The notes beneath the pieces are model-generated. The model did no database searches and had not been told where the DNA came from. It saw nothing but the letters and a program-made list of their open reading frames with translations. A DNA stretch of 37,579 nt from the NCBI GenBank assembly GCA_017450695.1, contig JAFSTA010000172.1, forward strand, positions 1 to 37,579. The letters are read 5' to 3'. Below, piece after piece: positions 1 through 7,809 of this stretch. Source of the DNA: Kiritimatiellia bacterium. Its GTDB lineage: Bacteria > Verrucomicrobiota > Kiritimatiellia > RFP12 > UBA1067. The number at the start of each line of letters is the position of its first letter. The stretch's first letter is position 1. The position numbers were made by a program, and so were the translations under genes.

Positions 1-738
1 CGGCGCTTCCACAGGCTTGCCGAGTTTCCGCAGCTCTTCGCGCATATAGCCCCGCATGAAATCGGAAGCCTCCGGCGATTCGGCGACCCGCTTCAGCGTG
101 GCGGCGCGTTCCGCGCTTGCCGCATAGTCGGGAATCTCGCGGCAGAGGATCTTGTCAAGGCGTCCCGCAACCATCACCTCATCCTTTGCCAAATCCTTCA
201 ACGAATTTAAGATATTCGTTTTTTGTTTTGTCGTTATAGATGAGTATATTAATTGAGTTTCATAAAAAGCTAAAATCGAATATTTGAAAATAGAATCACT
301 TTTTTTCCCGTTACGAATTTGCGCAGAAAGAAAACGAATCGTCTCTAGTGAAATATCGGTCGCATATAATAAGCCATCTGCTGCCGACCATGTCGAATGT
401 CCTGTTTCAGATGTAATGACATTTTTCAAATACGTTTCTGCACCAGCCTTCGAAAACTTCCACATATTTGCTAAAATGCGGTCACGGACAAGTCTTCCCG
501 TAGAAGACTGGTCGTGTTTCAGGCACTCGCTCAAGTAAACCAGTTCCCTAAAGAACCCTTTCCGCGTGTAGTCGCTGTTCTTGAAGTATGACTCAAGCGC
601 GGAATCGGTGAGTTCATCGTGTTCCGCCGCGAAGACATAGTTTGTCAGCTCGTAATGCACAAGCTCCCTCCCGACCAGATCGTGGGCGGAAACCGTCGCA
701 ACTGTTCCGAATAACAGAATGATGTGGATCGCTTTCAT
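1..738 (-). CDS. Secreted helical protein of unknown function (3' end off the left edge)
   Basis: The reading frame is open from an ATG at 738 down to base 1 (246 codons, no stop), so the C-terminus lies outside the window. The start has an AGGAG ribosome binding site 4 nt upstream. It begins with a signal-peptide-like stretch (MKAIHIILLFGTVATVSA). The remainder looks all-helical, with no motif I recognise; the visible end (MRGYMREELRKLGKPVEAP) resembles a HEAT/TPR-type helix. The metalloprotease gene stops only 11 nt upstream (TAA at 750-752), so the two genes are almost certainly co-transcribed. The middle of the gene (about 190-480) is clearly more AT-rich than both ends. The role is unknown. 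By position it could assist or be targeted by the adjacent protease, but that is inference. Confidence 0.8.
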   Translation of the reverse strand, partial: MKAIHIILLFGTVATVSAHDLVGRELVHYELTNYVFAAEHDELTDSALESYFKNSDYTRKGFFRELVYLSECLKHDQSSTGRLVRDRILANMWKFSKAGAETYLKNVITSETGHSTWSAADGLLYATDISLETIRFLSAQIRNGKKSDSIFKYSILAFYETQLIYSSITTKQKTNILNSLKDLAKDEVMVAGRLDKILCREIPDYAASAERAATLKRVAESPEASDFMRGYMREELRKLGKPVEAP

Positions 739-749
739 GCTACTCCTTT

Positions 750-3700
750 TTAGTGACTTACCGGTGAATTAGTCCCGTGAAGGGAAAAACCGATAGGCGC
801 TGCCGAATGATGCCAAATTGTGTTCCATGTGAGATTTGTTTCATCATACACATTCTCCTTCCAAAGCCCGGTTATATCGCCATAGGAAATATCAGATTTT
901 GTTTCATGCGAAACACCATACATGAGCAAGCGCTTCAAAAGATCCGGATATTGCAATGTCCGGTTATAATACCTGACCGCAGATAAGCTTCCCCAATCAT
1001 TGGGCAAATTCTCCCTTTCAATTGTGGCCGAGAGTGTCAATCCCGATTCGGAATGCTGATCATAAATGTCTTCCAATCCACAGGCATGACCAATCTCATG
1101 CGCTAGAGTTACTAAAGGTGCCGCAGAAGAAATAATTACTCCTCCGGGATGATGAAGTCCTGTTGCATATTTGATGTTGCTTACTATGTAGACTTCTAGT
1201 CCATCTGTATTGTTTGTACAATCAACAATTTGTTGGGTTAGCGGCCAAGAATTTTCTGCTTTTTCCACAACCATCCAATTAAAATTCGTGATCCATCCGA
1301 CCGATTCCAGTCGGAAATCGATTCCTACCTGCGTATAGAGCTGGTTGGCGCGCCCGACCATTCGGCTGACTTGGGATGGTGTCGTCGCCCATTGCTGCCC
1401 GTCCCCGATAATCCATGCCCTGATCTTGACGGAGGACGGATTCACGACCCGCAGCGTCATGGTCGGATTGTCCTGCTCCCCCAGGCCCATAATTCCCGTT
1501 ATGTTTGCCTGGAGCGTCACATCCCCTGCCGCAAGTCCCCTGACGGAAACGGTCGGTCCCGTGTTGCCGCCAAGGAATTCAAGGCACCCGGGCGCAGAAA
1601 TGCTCCATGTGATCCGGTTGCTGGGAAAATTATCGGGAAAGATCCGGATCCGGTATCTCGCCTCCTGCCCGACCGCAACGCTGCTCGGATTGTACGGGAT
1701 CCCGTCCCCCCACGTTTCGGTGTTTACAGGCTCACATTGGACCTCACGGCAGATGAAGCGGAGTTCGGCGGAGCATTCGACGGGGATGGGGTCTCCCCAG
1801 GTCGTGTAGGTGATCGACACGACGCCATCCCCGTGCTGCGTCGCCACCACCCGCAGCTCCGCGTCCCGGTTCACGTCGCAGAAGCGGTTTCGCCAGATCC
1901 CGATGTCGATCCTCCCCGACGACTGCCAGCGGGGGTCGAAGACAGGCTCGTACTCCCCGGTCGTCCGGTTCCAGGCGTACACCGTGACGCCCGCGCTCGC
2001 CGCGAAGCAGATCTGCCCCGTCGGCAGCAGCACGTCGGTCCGGAGCGTCGCCGCGATGGGGGCGCCGGTGAGGATTTCGGGGATGTCCGCCTCCGTCCCC
2101 GTGAAGGACGCGGACAGCCCCGCGCAGGTCATGCGCATCCGGTGGAAGGCGTCGCCCGACCGGACGGCCAGCACCTCCTGCCCGATGTTGGTGCTTGGCC
2201 CCAGGTAGGACGCCGTGTACGTGGCGGTTGCGTAGTACCACATCTCGGGCAGGACGGAGACGTTGTGCGTCCGGCGCCAGAGGGCAGAGACGCCGTCCCA
2301 CGGGGAGGCGAGCGGGCATCCGCACAGCCCGCACGTCCCTTCGGACGCTGCCGCCTCGGCCGGCACGGTCATGCGCGCGGGGGCCGTCGGCGTGACGGTC
2401 TGGTGCGGGTGCTCCACGTTCCGGTAGCGGTTCGTTTCACCTCCGTCCCCCTCCCCGTTGGCGGGCGTGGCCCAGACGTTCCCGTCCGGGTGCGCACACG
2501 TCCAGCAGCGGCACTCCCCGCCCAGGCCGGGATCGGGGGGCTGCCCGTGGTCCCCGTCCCCCTGCGCTTCCCCCTGCGGCGGGTCGTGTTCGCCGAGCGG
2601 GTGGCAGACGTGGTACGGGACGCTCCCCCTCCCGCCGATGGGGAGCCACCCATCCCGCCCGACGGCCACGCGGTAGCCGACGGCCGCAACCGTGAAGTAT
2701 CCGTTCTCCGGCAGGTTCACCTCCGGCTCGGACGGCGTGAGCGCGGCGGCTGTCCCGCCGCCGGGCAGGAGGAAGGCCGCCGCGCCCGACTCGCTGTGAA
2801 CCGCGAGCGTCCCCAGGGAATGCGAGCAGAGGTGTCCCGGCGCGACCGTACACGACGGCGCGAGCAGCGTCCCGCTGAAGCCGTTCCACCCGTCCCCGTC
2901 ACGCGCAGCCGTGACCGTCACGCCGTCGTCCGCGTTCGTCCGCGCGTTCCCCGCCTGCGGCAGGAGCCCGCACGGCGGCGCGCCCGAAAAGTCCACCGTC
3001 GCCGCCGCGCCCGCGCCGGTCCGGATTCCCTCCGCCAGCACGACGGGGATCTCGCGGTCGAGCGGCAGCAGCAGCGTGTTCGTTGCCTCCGGCCCGGGGA
3101 GGATCGGGATCGCCGTATCCCCCGCCCGCAGCACGGCGGTTCCCGTCGCGCCGGCGAGGCGCGTGACGACTGTGAGCGCCGCGTATGCGTCCCCCCCGCC
3201 CGCCAGCCAGGTCGATCCGGTCGGGGAGTGGAGGGACTCCGCGCGGACGCGCCAGAGGTCGTTCGTGCCGTCCCCGAACGTGTCGGGCGCCAGCGGGTCG
3301 GTGCCGGCCGCCAGCTCCTCCCCGTCGGAAAGCCCGTCCCCGTCGGTGTCCCACGCGCGCGGGCCAGTCCCGTGGAGGAACAGCTCCGCGCTGTCGGAAA
3401 GCCCGTCCCCGTCGAAGTCCCCAGGCGCGGCTGCGCCGCGCGTCAGGTCGCCGAACCCGGTCCAGCGCGCCTCGCCCGCCGGGGGACCGGGAAGCACGTT
3501 CGTGACCCCGTTGACCGTCCACCCGGCGCCCGCGGGCGGGAGGTTCGGCCCGGCGTAGCGGAAGGCGAACCCGCCGTCGCGGAACAGCTCCGCCTGGAAG
3601 GTGACGGGCGACGCCGCGTCCCGCCCGGCGAGCGCGTTCTCCCACGTGAGCAGCAGGGAGTTGGTCGCGGTCCGCGCGTTCCAGAAGCGCGAGGCGGCCC

Positions 3701-4253
3701 CGTTTGTCAGCAAGTTCCAGTTCGCCTCCGGCGGGAAGGAGAATTGCGCGGCGAGCGGCTCCAGCCTGTCGTTCCCCCAGCCGACGCGTCCGCCCGGCTC
3801 GACCCACAGCCGCGACGCGCGGTTCGAGAAGAACCGGAAGGTGAAGCCGTCCGGCAGTTCCAGCAGGGAGCGGTCCTCCGCCGCGCCGCGCCGCCGCCAC
3901 CTCCCGTGGACGGCCGCGTCCGCCGGCATCGCCGCCACGCCCCAGCGGCCCGTCGCGACCTGTATCAGGGCGACGCCGCTGGCGTACTCCTCCGCCGTCA
4001 GCAGGCGCGGCGGCTCCCCGCCCGGGGGCACGCCGCCGCGCGGGTTCCCACCGCCCGGCTTTGTGCCCGCGTAGGCCGCGGCGAGGATGGCACCGAGGAT
4101 TACGGCGGCGCGGGTCTGCCAGGGGACCGCGCGCCATTTGCGGCAAAGGTCACGGATCCCCTCCCGTCCGCAGAGCCACGCGCAGAACGCGGCCGCGTAC
4201 AGCAGGAAAACCGCCGCCACATAGGCGGAACCGTATGTCCCGTATAATCCCAT
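750..4253 (-). CDS. Large secreted or membrane-anchored metzincin-like metalloprotease with calcium-binding repeats
   Basis: This is a 1167-aa protein. I place the start at the ATG at 4253, which has GAGGGGA just upstream; an in-frame ATG at 4313 would add 20 residues with no good ribosome binding site. Two hydrophobic segments lie in the first 65 residues, suggesting membrane anchoring or an unusual signal. Around residues 280-330 are DFDGDGLSD and DTDGDGLSD loops of the thrombospondin type 3/calcium-binding kind. A Cys-rich stretch (CRCWTC, CGLCGC) lies near the middle, followed by an Ig-like (Big_2-type) segment (near WSISAPGCLEF). Near residue 1050 is HEIGHACGLED, matching the HExxHxxGxxD zinc site of metzincins with Asp as third ligand, followed by LLMYG as a plausible Met-turn. 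The substrate is unknown. The N-terminal two-thirds of the gene is very GC-rich, while the protease domain (about 750-1330) is much more AT-rich. Confidence 0.85.
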   Translation of the reverse strand: MGLYGTYGSAYVAAVFLLYAAAFCAWLCGREGIRDLCRKWRAVPWQTRAAVILGAILAAAYAGTKPGGGNPRGGVPPGGEPPRLLTAEEYASGVALIQVATGRWGVAAMPADAAVHGRWRRRGAAEDRSLLELPDGFTFRFFSNRASRLWVEPGGRVGWGNDRLEPLAAQFSFPPEANWNLLTNGAASRFWNARTATNSLLLTWENALAGRDAASPVTFQAELFRDGGFAFRYAGPNLPPAGAGWTVNGVTNVLPGPPAGEARWTGFGDLTRGAAAPGDFDGDGLSDSAELFLHGTGPRAWDTDGDGLSDGEELAAGTDPLAPDTFGDGTNDLWRVRAESLHSPTGSTWLAGGGDAYAALTVVTRLAGATGTAVLRAGDTAIPILPGPEATNTLLLPLDREIPVVLAEGIRTGAGAAATVDFSGAPPCGLLPQAGNARTNADDGVTVTAARDGDGWNGFSGTLLAPSCTVAPGHLCSHSLGTLAVHSESGAAAFLLPGGGTAAALTPSEPEVNLPENGYFTVAAVGYRVAVGRDGWLPIGGRGSVPYHVCHPLGEHDPPQGEAQGDGDHGQPPDPGLGGECRCWTCAHPDGNVWATPANGEGDGGETNRYRNVEHPHQTVTPTAPARMTVPAEAAASEGTCGLCGCPLASPWDGVSALWRRTHNVSVLPEMWYYATATYTASYLGPSTNIGQEVLAVRSGDAFHRMRMTCAGLSASFTGTEADIPEILTGAPIAATLRTDVLLPTGQICFAASAGVTVYAWNRTTGEYEPVFDPRWQSSGRIDIGIWRNRFCDVNRDAELRVVATQHGDGVVSITYTTWGDPIPVECSAELRFICREVQCEPVNTETWGDGIPYNPSSVAVGQEARYRIRIFPDNFPSNRITWSISAPGCLEFLGGNTGPTVSVRGLAAGDVTLQANITGIMGLGEQDNPTMTLRVVNPSSVKIRAWIIGDGQQWATTPSQVSRMVGRANQLYTQVGIDFRLESVGWITNFNWMVVEKAENSWPLTQQIVDCTNNTDGLEVYIVSNIKYATGLHHPGGVIISSAAPLVTLAHEIGHACGLEDIYDQHSESGLTLSATIERENLPNDWGSLSAVRYYNRTLQYPDLLKRLLMYGVSHETKSDISYGDITGLWKENVYDETNLTWNTIWHHSAAPIGFSLHGTNSPVSH

Positions 4254-4449
4254 CCGTCCCCTCGCCGTATTTTCGCCGGGCATTCTACCAAGTCCCGCCC
4301 GCCCGCGCAACAAGAACCGCGCCTGAACCTAAAATTCCGCTGTCGGACATTTTTTAGAAACCACGGAATGAGATGGGGGGCTGGTAGGTGTTAGCGGGTA
4401 GATGGTGGGGGTGTTAGCGGGTAGGGACCTAGATGTTCTGAGTTCCGAG

Positions 4450-4840
4450 CATCGGGGAAGCGACACTCCTGTCGCTTTTGCGGGATCTGGTTTTCCTCAC
4501 GCGGAGAGAACGGGAGGGGCAATGTCCTCGTTGCCCAAATCGGGAGGGGGCGCTTGCCCGTCCTCCGTAGCCGTGCGTAAGATGGATCGCGACCCAATGG
4601 GAGGGGCGCCGTCCTCGGCGCCCGCTTCGGCCGTGCGGAACTTGCTTTCGCTGCGGGAAATCTCGGAGTTTCGGAGATAATGGTCCGTTCTCCAAGCCTC
4701 CCAAACTCCCAATCACGAAAGGAACAATGATTTGTGGCATGGGTAACGCCGCAGTTCTGACTTCTAGGCGCGGGACATTCGCGGAAGCGACACGCCTGTC
4801 GCTTCACGCGGTGCGGACCGTGATGAATCGCGTCCCCGTT
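4450..4840. repeat. Cluster of hairpin repeats with differing stems
   Basis: At least four hairpins sit in similar surroundings: AGCGACA-CTCC-TGTCGCT near 4456, GGGCAATG-TCCT-CGTTGCCC near 4517, GGGCGCCG-TCCT-CGGCGCCC near 4602, and GAAGCGACA-CGCC-TGTCGCTTC near 4784. Two of them are preceded by GGGAGG. The flanking text CACGCGGAGA and GGGAGG recurs in the tandem array at 36839-37290, so the two loci belong to one repeat family. Confidence 0.75.
4555..4725 (-). repeat. Dispersed repeat of about 170 bp, copy A (inverted relative to copies near 26.4 and 26.8 kb)
   Basis: Read on the minus strand, this matches 26344-26516 over its whole length with scattered substitutions. Shared landmarks are GAAAGGAAC at the edge, GGGAGTTTNGGAGGCTTGGA, CGAAACTCCGAGA, the GGGCGCC hairpin and GGATCGCGAC/GTCGCGATCC. 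No coding potential or transposase is associated with it. Confidence 0.7.
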
Positions 4841-4966
4841 CTTCGTATGAGGAAATAGACAAACGACACGCGGCACACGACATGCGTGACGACATTCCGA
4901 CTATGTTTGTCGCTTGAAAAGGAAACCTAAATGGTGAAAGACGATCCTGTTCCGGATGCCTTTTTT

Positions 4967-5046
4967 ACCACGGAATACACGGAACTCACGGAATCGCCAT
5001 GCCAAGAGACTTAAGATCTTTCCGTGCATTCCGTGTGTTCCGTGGT
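4967..5046. repeat. Long inverted repeat with 27-nt arms made of 9-nt units
   Basis: The arms 4967-4993 and 5020-5046 are complementary at 24 of 27 positions, with a 26-nt loop. Each arm is three 9-nt units of the form NNCACGGAA (or its complement TTCCGTGNN). T-runs of six flank the structure on the plus strand (4961-4966 and 5045-5050). It lies about 125 nt past the end of the glycosyltransferase-like gene, the last of the long operon, so it could act as an RNA-stabilising or terminating structure. On the minus strand there is no T-run after the stem, which argues against a classical intrinsic terminator for that operon. Confidence 0.8.
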
Positions 5047-5170
5047 TTTTTCAAATTATCCAACAGAGGAATTCAGGTTCAAAAGATACAGAAAGGTTGA
5101 AATGCGCTTCGGTGGAACGGCGTTTCTTGAATGCATATCGACCTTTCCGAGAATACCCGATCCCAATTTC

Positions 5171-5956
5171 CTAACAAAAGTCATCACAATCATCACGATC
5201 TTGTCCAGTCTGTATCGGTTCTCGATCCGAATTGACAATCATGTTCGGGTTATGGCCTGTACGGAATCCCTGCACAGCACCATGTACCAGAATCCAAGTC
5301 GAATATTCATGATTACAACCATCGAAGGTATCTGATTCCGCAACCGGTCGGACAATCGCGAAGTTGCGCAGATCAATATCATTGGTTTCCGCATCCGCAC
5401 CATCGTCTTTATCGGAATCGGGCTCATATTCCTGAACGCAAGTCTCCTGATTCGTTGGAATCGTTTCGCCCGTAGTGATGCAGATTCCTCTATGGCGCAT
5501 AAAGAAGCGAACGATTTCGTAAGTCCACAGCGGATGAGGAAAGGCATTTCCATCCAAGAATGCGATGATTTCTGCCTGAGTCCGCAGAGCGAGGGCAATT
5601 CCGATTTGATATGCGCGGCTGCGTCCTGCACCACCTCCAGTATGGCAGACCGTCGTTCGCTTCCTCATCGCAAATAATCCGGATGGATCGCTAGCGTTCA
5701 AAACCGGATCAATATCATCCCGAATATGCTCCGTCCACTTGTTATCGTGGATAATAATGAGATGATCAGCTGGAAGTGCCAAGCTCTTCAAACTGCACCA
5801 CAGTTCCCTACAAGTCCCGCACGTAAAAGCTGAAGGAAAGGTTCCATTTTTGTCCTCGCAGTATACAACTACTGCAATTTTTGAGCCGAGCGAAACCTTG
5901 TTCTCTCGTATCTCCACAATGGTTGCCTCCTCAGTTTTTGAGTTGTTGTCACTCAT
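5171..5956 (-). CDS. GT-A-fold glycosyltransferase-like protein (family 2-like, atypical)
   Basis: This 261-aa protein has an AAGGAG ribosome binding site 9 nt before its ATG. A beta-strand (IAVVVYCED) is followed by a family-2-like pattern: ELWCSLKSLALPADHLIIIH, then GAGRSRAYQIGIALALRT, then AEIIAFLDGNAFPHPLW, where a metal-binding DxD usually sits. Here that site reads DGN, so catalysis is uncertain. It is short for a complete family 2 enzyme, lacks membrane segments, and ends in an acidic tail (QDRDDCDDFC). It is the last gene of the long operon and follows two paralogous unknown proteins. It may add a sugar to an operon product, or be a degenerate nucleotide-sugar-binding protein. The family call is moderate; the substrate is unknown. 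Confidence 0.6.
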   Translation of the reverse strand: MSDNNSKTEEATIVEIRENKVSLGSKIAVVVYCEDKNGTFPSAFTCGTCRELWCSLKSLALPADHLIIIHDNKWTEHIRDDIDPVLNASDPSGLFAMRKRTTVCHTGGGAGRSRAYQIGIALALRTQAEIIAFLDGNAFPHPLWTYEIVRFFMRHRGICITTGETIPTNQETCVQEYEPDSDKDDGADAETNDIDLRNFAIVRPVAESDTFDGCNHEYSTWILVHGAVQGFRTGHNPNMIVNSDREPIQTGQDRDDCDDFC

Positions 5957-5971
5957 TTCCGATTCTCCTTT

Positions 5972-6064
5972 TCAAGTTTTCCAAACGACATCAGACAAAC
6001 AGTCCTCAAACAGAACGACAATATCAGATTCTACTGAAAAAGTCATCGAATAACAAAATAACAT
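5972..6064 (-). CDS. Possible 30-aa ORF filling the gap before the glycosyltransferase-like gene
   Basis: ATG at 6064 and TGA at 5972-5974 give a 30-residue peptide (MLFCYSMTFSVESD... ending SDVVWKT). It starts 11 nt after the upstream stop and ends 15 nt before the next start, the spacing expected for a real operon member. The ribosome binding site is poor (CAGG), and codon evidence is too thin to judge. Its two cysteines and acidic residues do not match any family I know. Confidence 0.25.
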   Translation of the reverse strand: MLFCYSMTFSVESDIVVLFEDCLSDVVWKT

Positions 6065-6075
6065 TGGGCCTGATA

Positions 6076-7809
6076 TCATCCGTCATGGTCGTCGCCTCCA
6101 ATTGCGCTGCTTGCCGCATCGGGGATGATGCGCCACTCGGAAACTATTTTCCCATCGGATTCTTTTCGCTGACGCTGTTCAATCTGCTCCTTGTAAAATT
6201 CATCCGCAGAGGGGATTCTCGGAGGCTTTCCTCCGGGCTTCCTGTCTTCCGCCCTCCGAGAAAGAAACGCCTGCCGCCATCCTTTCTCAATTGGAACCCA
6301 ACCAGCGACCTTATCTTGGCGTACGCGCTTTTCCAAATCGAACGGAGTGTGACTCCCTTTGTTCAAACACATATGAATGTAAAAAAAGATCTTTTCACAG
6401 GTCTTTTCCAATGAAAGGCAACGAAAAGATTCCTTACGGGTAGAATGATGTTCCGTGAGGGTAAATGGATCGATAACTATGCGTGATGTGTAAGCAGCAA
6501 CGTGATCGATGCGCGGCATCGGACGATGCAGTTTGCGCGGATTATCCTCAACGGAAAATTTGAATCTCTCGGACTCCCAACGTCGCGGAGCAGCACGGAA
6601 GCGCTTGTGAAGGCAATGCGCAATCTCGCGCTTACTGCCAAACATCGCGTATTCGGCGTTACGGAAACGATCATACAGTCCGTCTCGCGTCCCTCCATCC
6701 AAGACCTTTTCCGTATATTCCTCTAGCAAATCTACCGCTTCGAGGGTGGCCTTCCGCCACTGGGCTAACGCCTCACTGTCCTTTTCCAAGAATTCACCCA
6801 GCCAGTTTTCAATAACTGCAACCGATTGCCGGATTCCTTTCCCTTTATAGTACCGATTCCGAGTAATCTTGGGTTCTTTTCTTGCGGAGTCACCCTTGGG
6901 GAAAAGCTTCTTTCCTTTTTGGGGCAAGAATTCGGTTTCCGTCTCGCAAATGATACAATGCGATTGGGACAACCGAATATCGATATCTTCGGCAGTAACC
7001 CGTTCGCGCCGATAGGCTTCAAGCAAACGATCCAGAATCTTGGTCGCCCGCCGTTCAAACGTGTACATCTTGCCGGGATTGCCGTCCGAGACGATTTCCG
7101 AGATATCATTGTTCCCGTTGCGGTAGATGGTGAAACGGCCGATTCGCTTTTTGCTGCGTTCCACCTTTGAAAGAATGTCACGCACAGGTTGCGAAAGATC
7201 ACATACTTTTCTATTCAAAACCGAAATCTCTTCGAGATATTTTGAACGCTCCAATTCGCACGACCATTCCGAATCATGCTCTTGGACGGCATAACGTTCG
7301 AGCTGATTGACAAAATCAAGAAAAGCGAGACGCCACTTGAGAAAAGTTTTTTGAGATTCCGGAAAGAGAAGCTGCAACGCGTTTCCAGTCATCTTGATGG
7401 AAAAACAAATCGCATTGCACAAGAGGTTGACCAAAACGAGATCTGCCTTCTCCACCCCGTCTTCCCTCAATCGAGAACCGGTAAAATGCTGCTGAAGTCC
7501 GATTCCCTGAATCTCATTGCCTAATATCGTGGAGGCACCAACTCCCGCAATCAGAAATCGACTCTTCCGTTCGTAATACTCGACTCCCTCCAGAGTTACC
7601 CGATTAACCAGCAACTGAAAGTGGCTGTTCAGAAAAATCAAGTTGTGCTCAAAGAATGTTTTTTCTGAATGGTTAGATTCCAAGAACTGATTCAAGGCGA
7701 TCTGGTAGTCGCCGATCTCTTCCCATATTTCCGGAAGGAATGGGTTGCGATCCGCCACGACCATTTCCTTCTTCAAGATTTCCGGCATCTCGCTCAAATC
7801 CTGTTTCAT
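6076..7809 (-). CDS. Unknown protein, paralogue of the preceding operon gene
   Basis: This 577-aa protein has no signal peptide or membrane segment and is probably cytoplasmic and largely helical. The start ATG overlaps the upstream stop (ATGA) and has a GGAGGAGG ribosome binding site. It shares blocks with the neighbouring 476-aa protein: a WRLAF-centred helical module at about residues 130-190, an IGRF segment near 223, and a C-terminal block (GWRQAF ... FYKEQIEQRQRK ... WRIIPD). A middle insertion (about 290-490), absent from the paralogue, contains paired Cys/His (HCIICETE) and many basic residues. I recognise no domain family. Co-transcription with the C10 protease and glycosyltransferase-like genes is the only functional clue. 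Confidence 0.85.
   Translation of the reverse strand: MKQDLSEMPEILKKEMVVADRNPFLPEIWEEIGDYQIALNQFLESNHSEKTFFEHNLIFLNSHFQLLVNRVTLEGVEYYERKSRFLIAGVGASTILGNEIQGIGLQQHFTGSRLREDGVEKADLVLVNLLCNAICFSIKMTGNALQLLFPESQKTFLKWRLAFLDFVNQLERYAVQEHDSEWSCELERSKYLEEISVLNRKVCDLSQPVRDILSKVERSKKRIGRFTIYRNGNNDISEIVSDGNPGKMYTFERRATKILDRLLEAYRRERVTAEDIDIRLSQSHCIICETETEFLPQKGKKLFPKGDSARKEPKITRNRYYKGKGIRQSVAVIENWLGEFLEKDSEALAQWRKATLEAVDLLEEYTEKVLDGGTRDGLYDRFRNAEYAMFGSKREIAHCLHKRFRAAPRRWESERFKFSVEDNPRKLHRPMPRIDHVAAYTSRIVIDPFTLTEHHSTRKESFRCLSLEKTCEKIFFYIHMCLNKGSHTPFDLEKRVRQDKVAGWVPIEKGWRQAFLSRRAEDRKPGGKPPRIPSADEFYKEQIEQRQRKESDGKIVSEWRIIPDAASSAIGGDDHDG

Larger units (their letters stand above)
4254..5170. other. Non-coding, repeat-rich intergenic region
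   Basis: No credible gene is present. ORFs here are short and arise from repeats. The stretch 4381-4427 carries GGTGTTAGCGGGTAG twice. From about 4450 to 4840 there is a run of GC-rich hairpins, and 4967-5046 is a long inverted repeat; these are listed separately. Confidence 0.8.

Noticed and set aside
1371-4247. 958-codon open frame on the plus strand
   Set aside because: It is antisense to the GC-rich metalloprotease gene. Its Arg/Pro-rich translation has no domain, and the minus strand has clear motifs.
4956-5174. Small protein rich in Asn-Thr-Arg and Pro-Cys
   Set aside because: It is produced by the CACGGAA inverted repeat and has no ribosome binding site.
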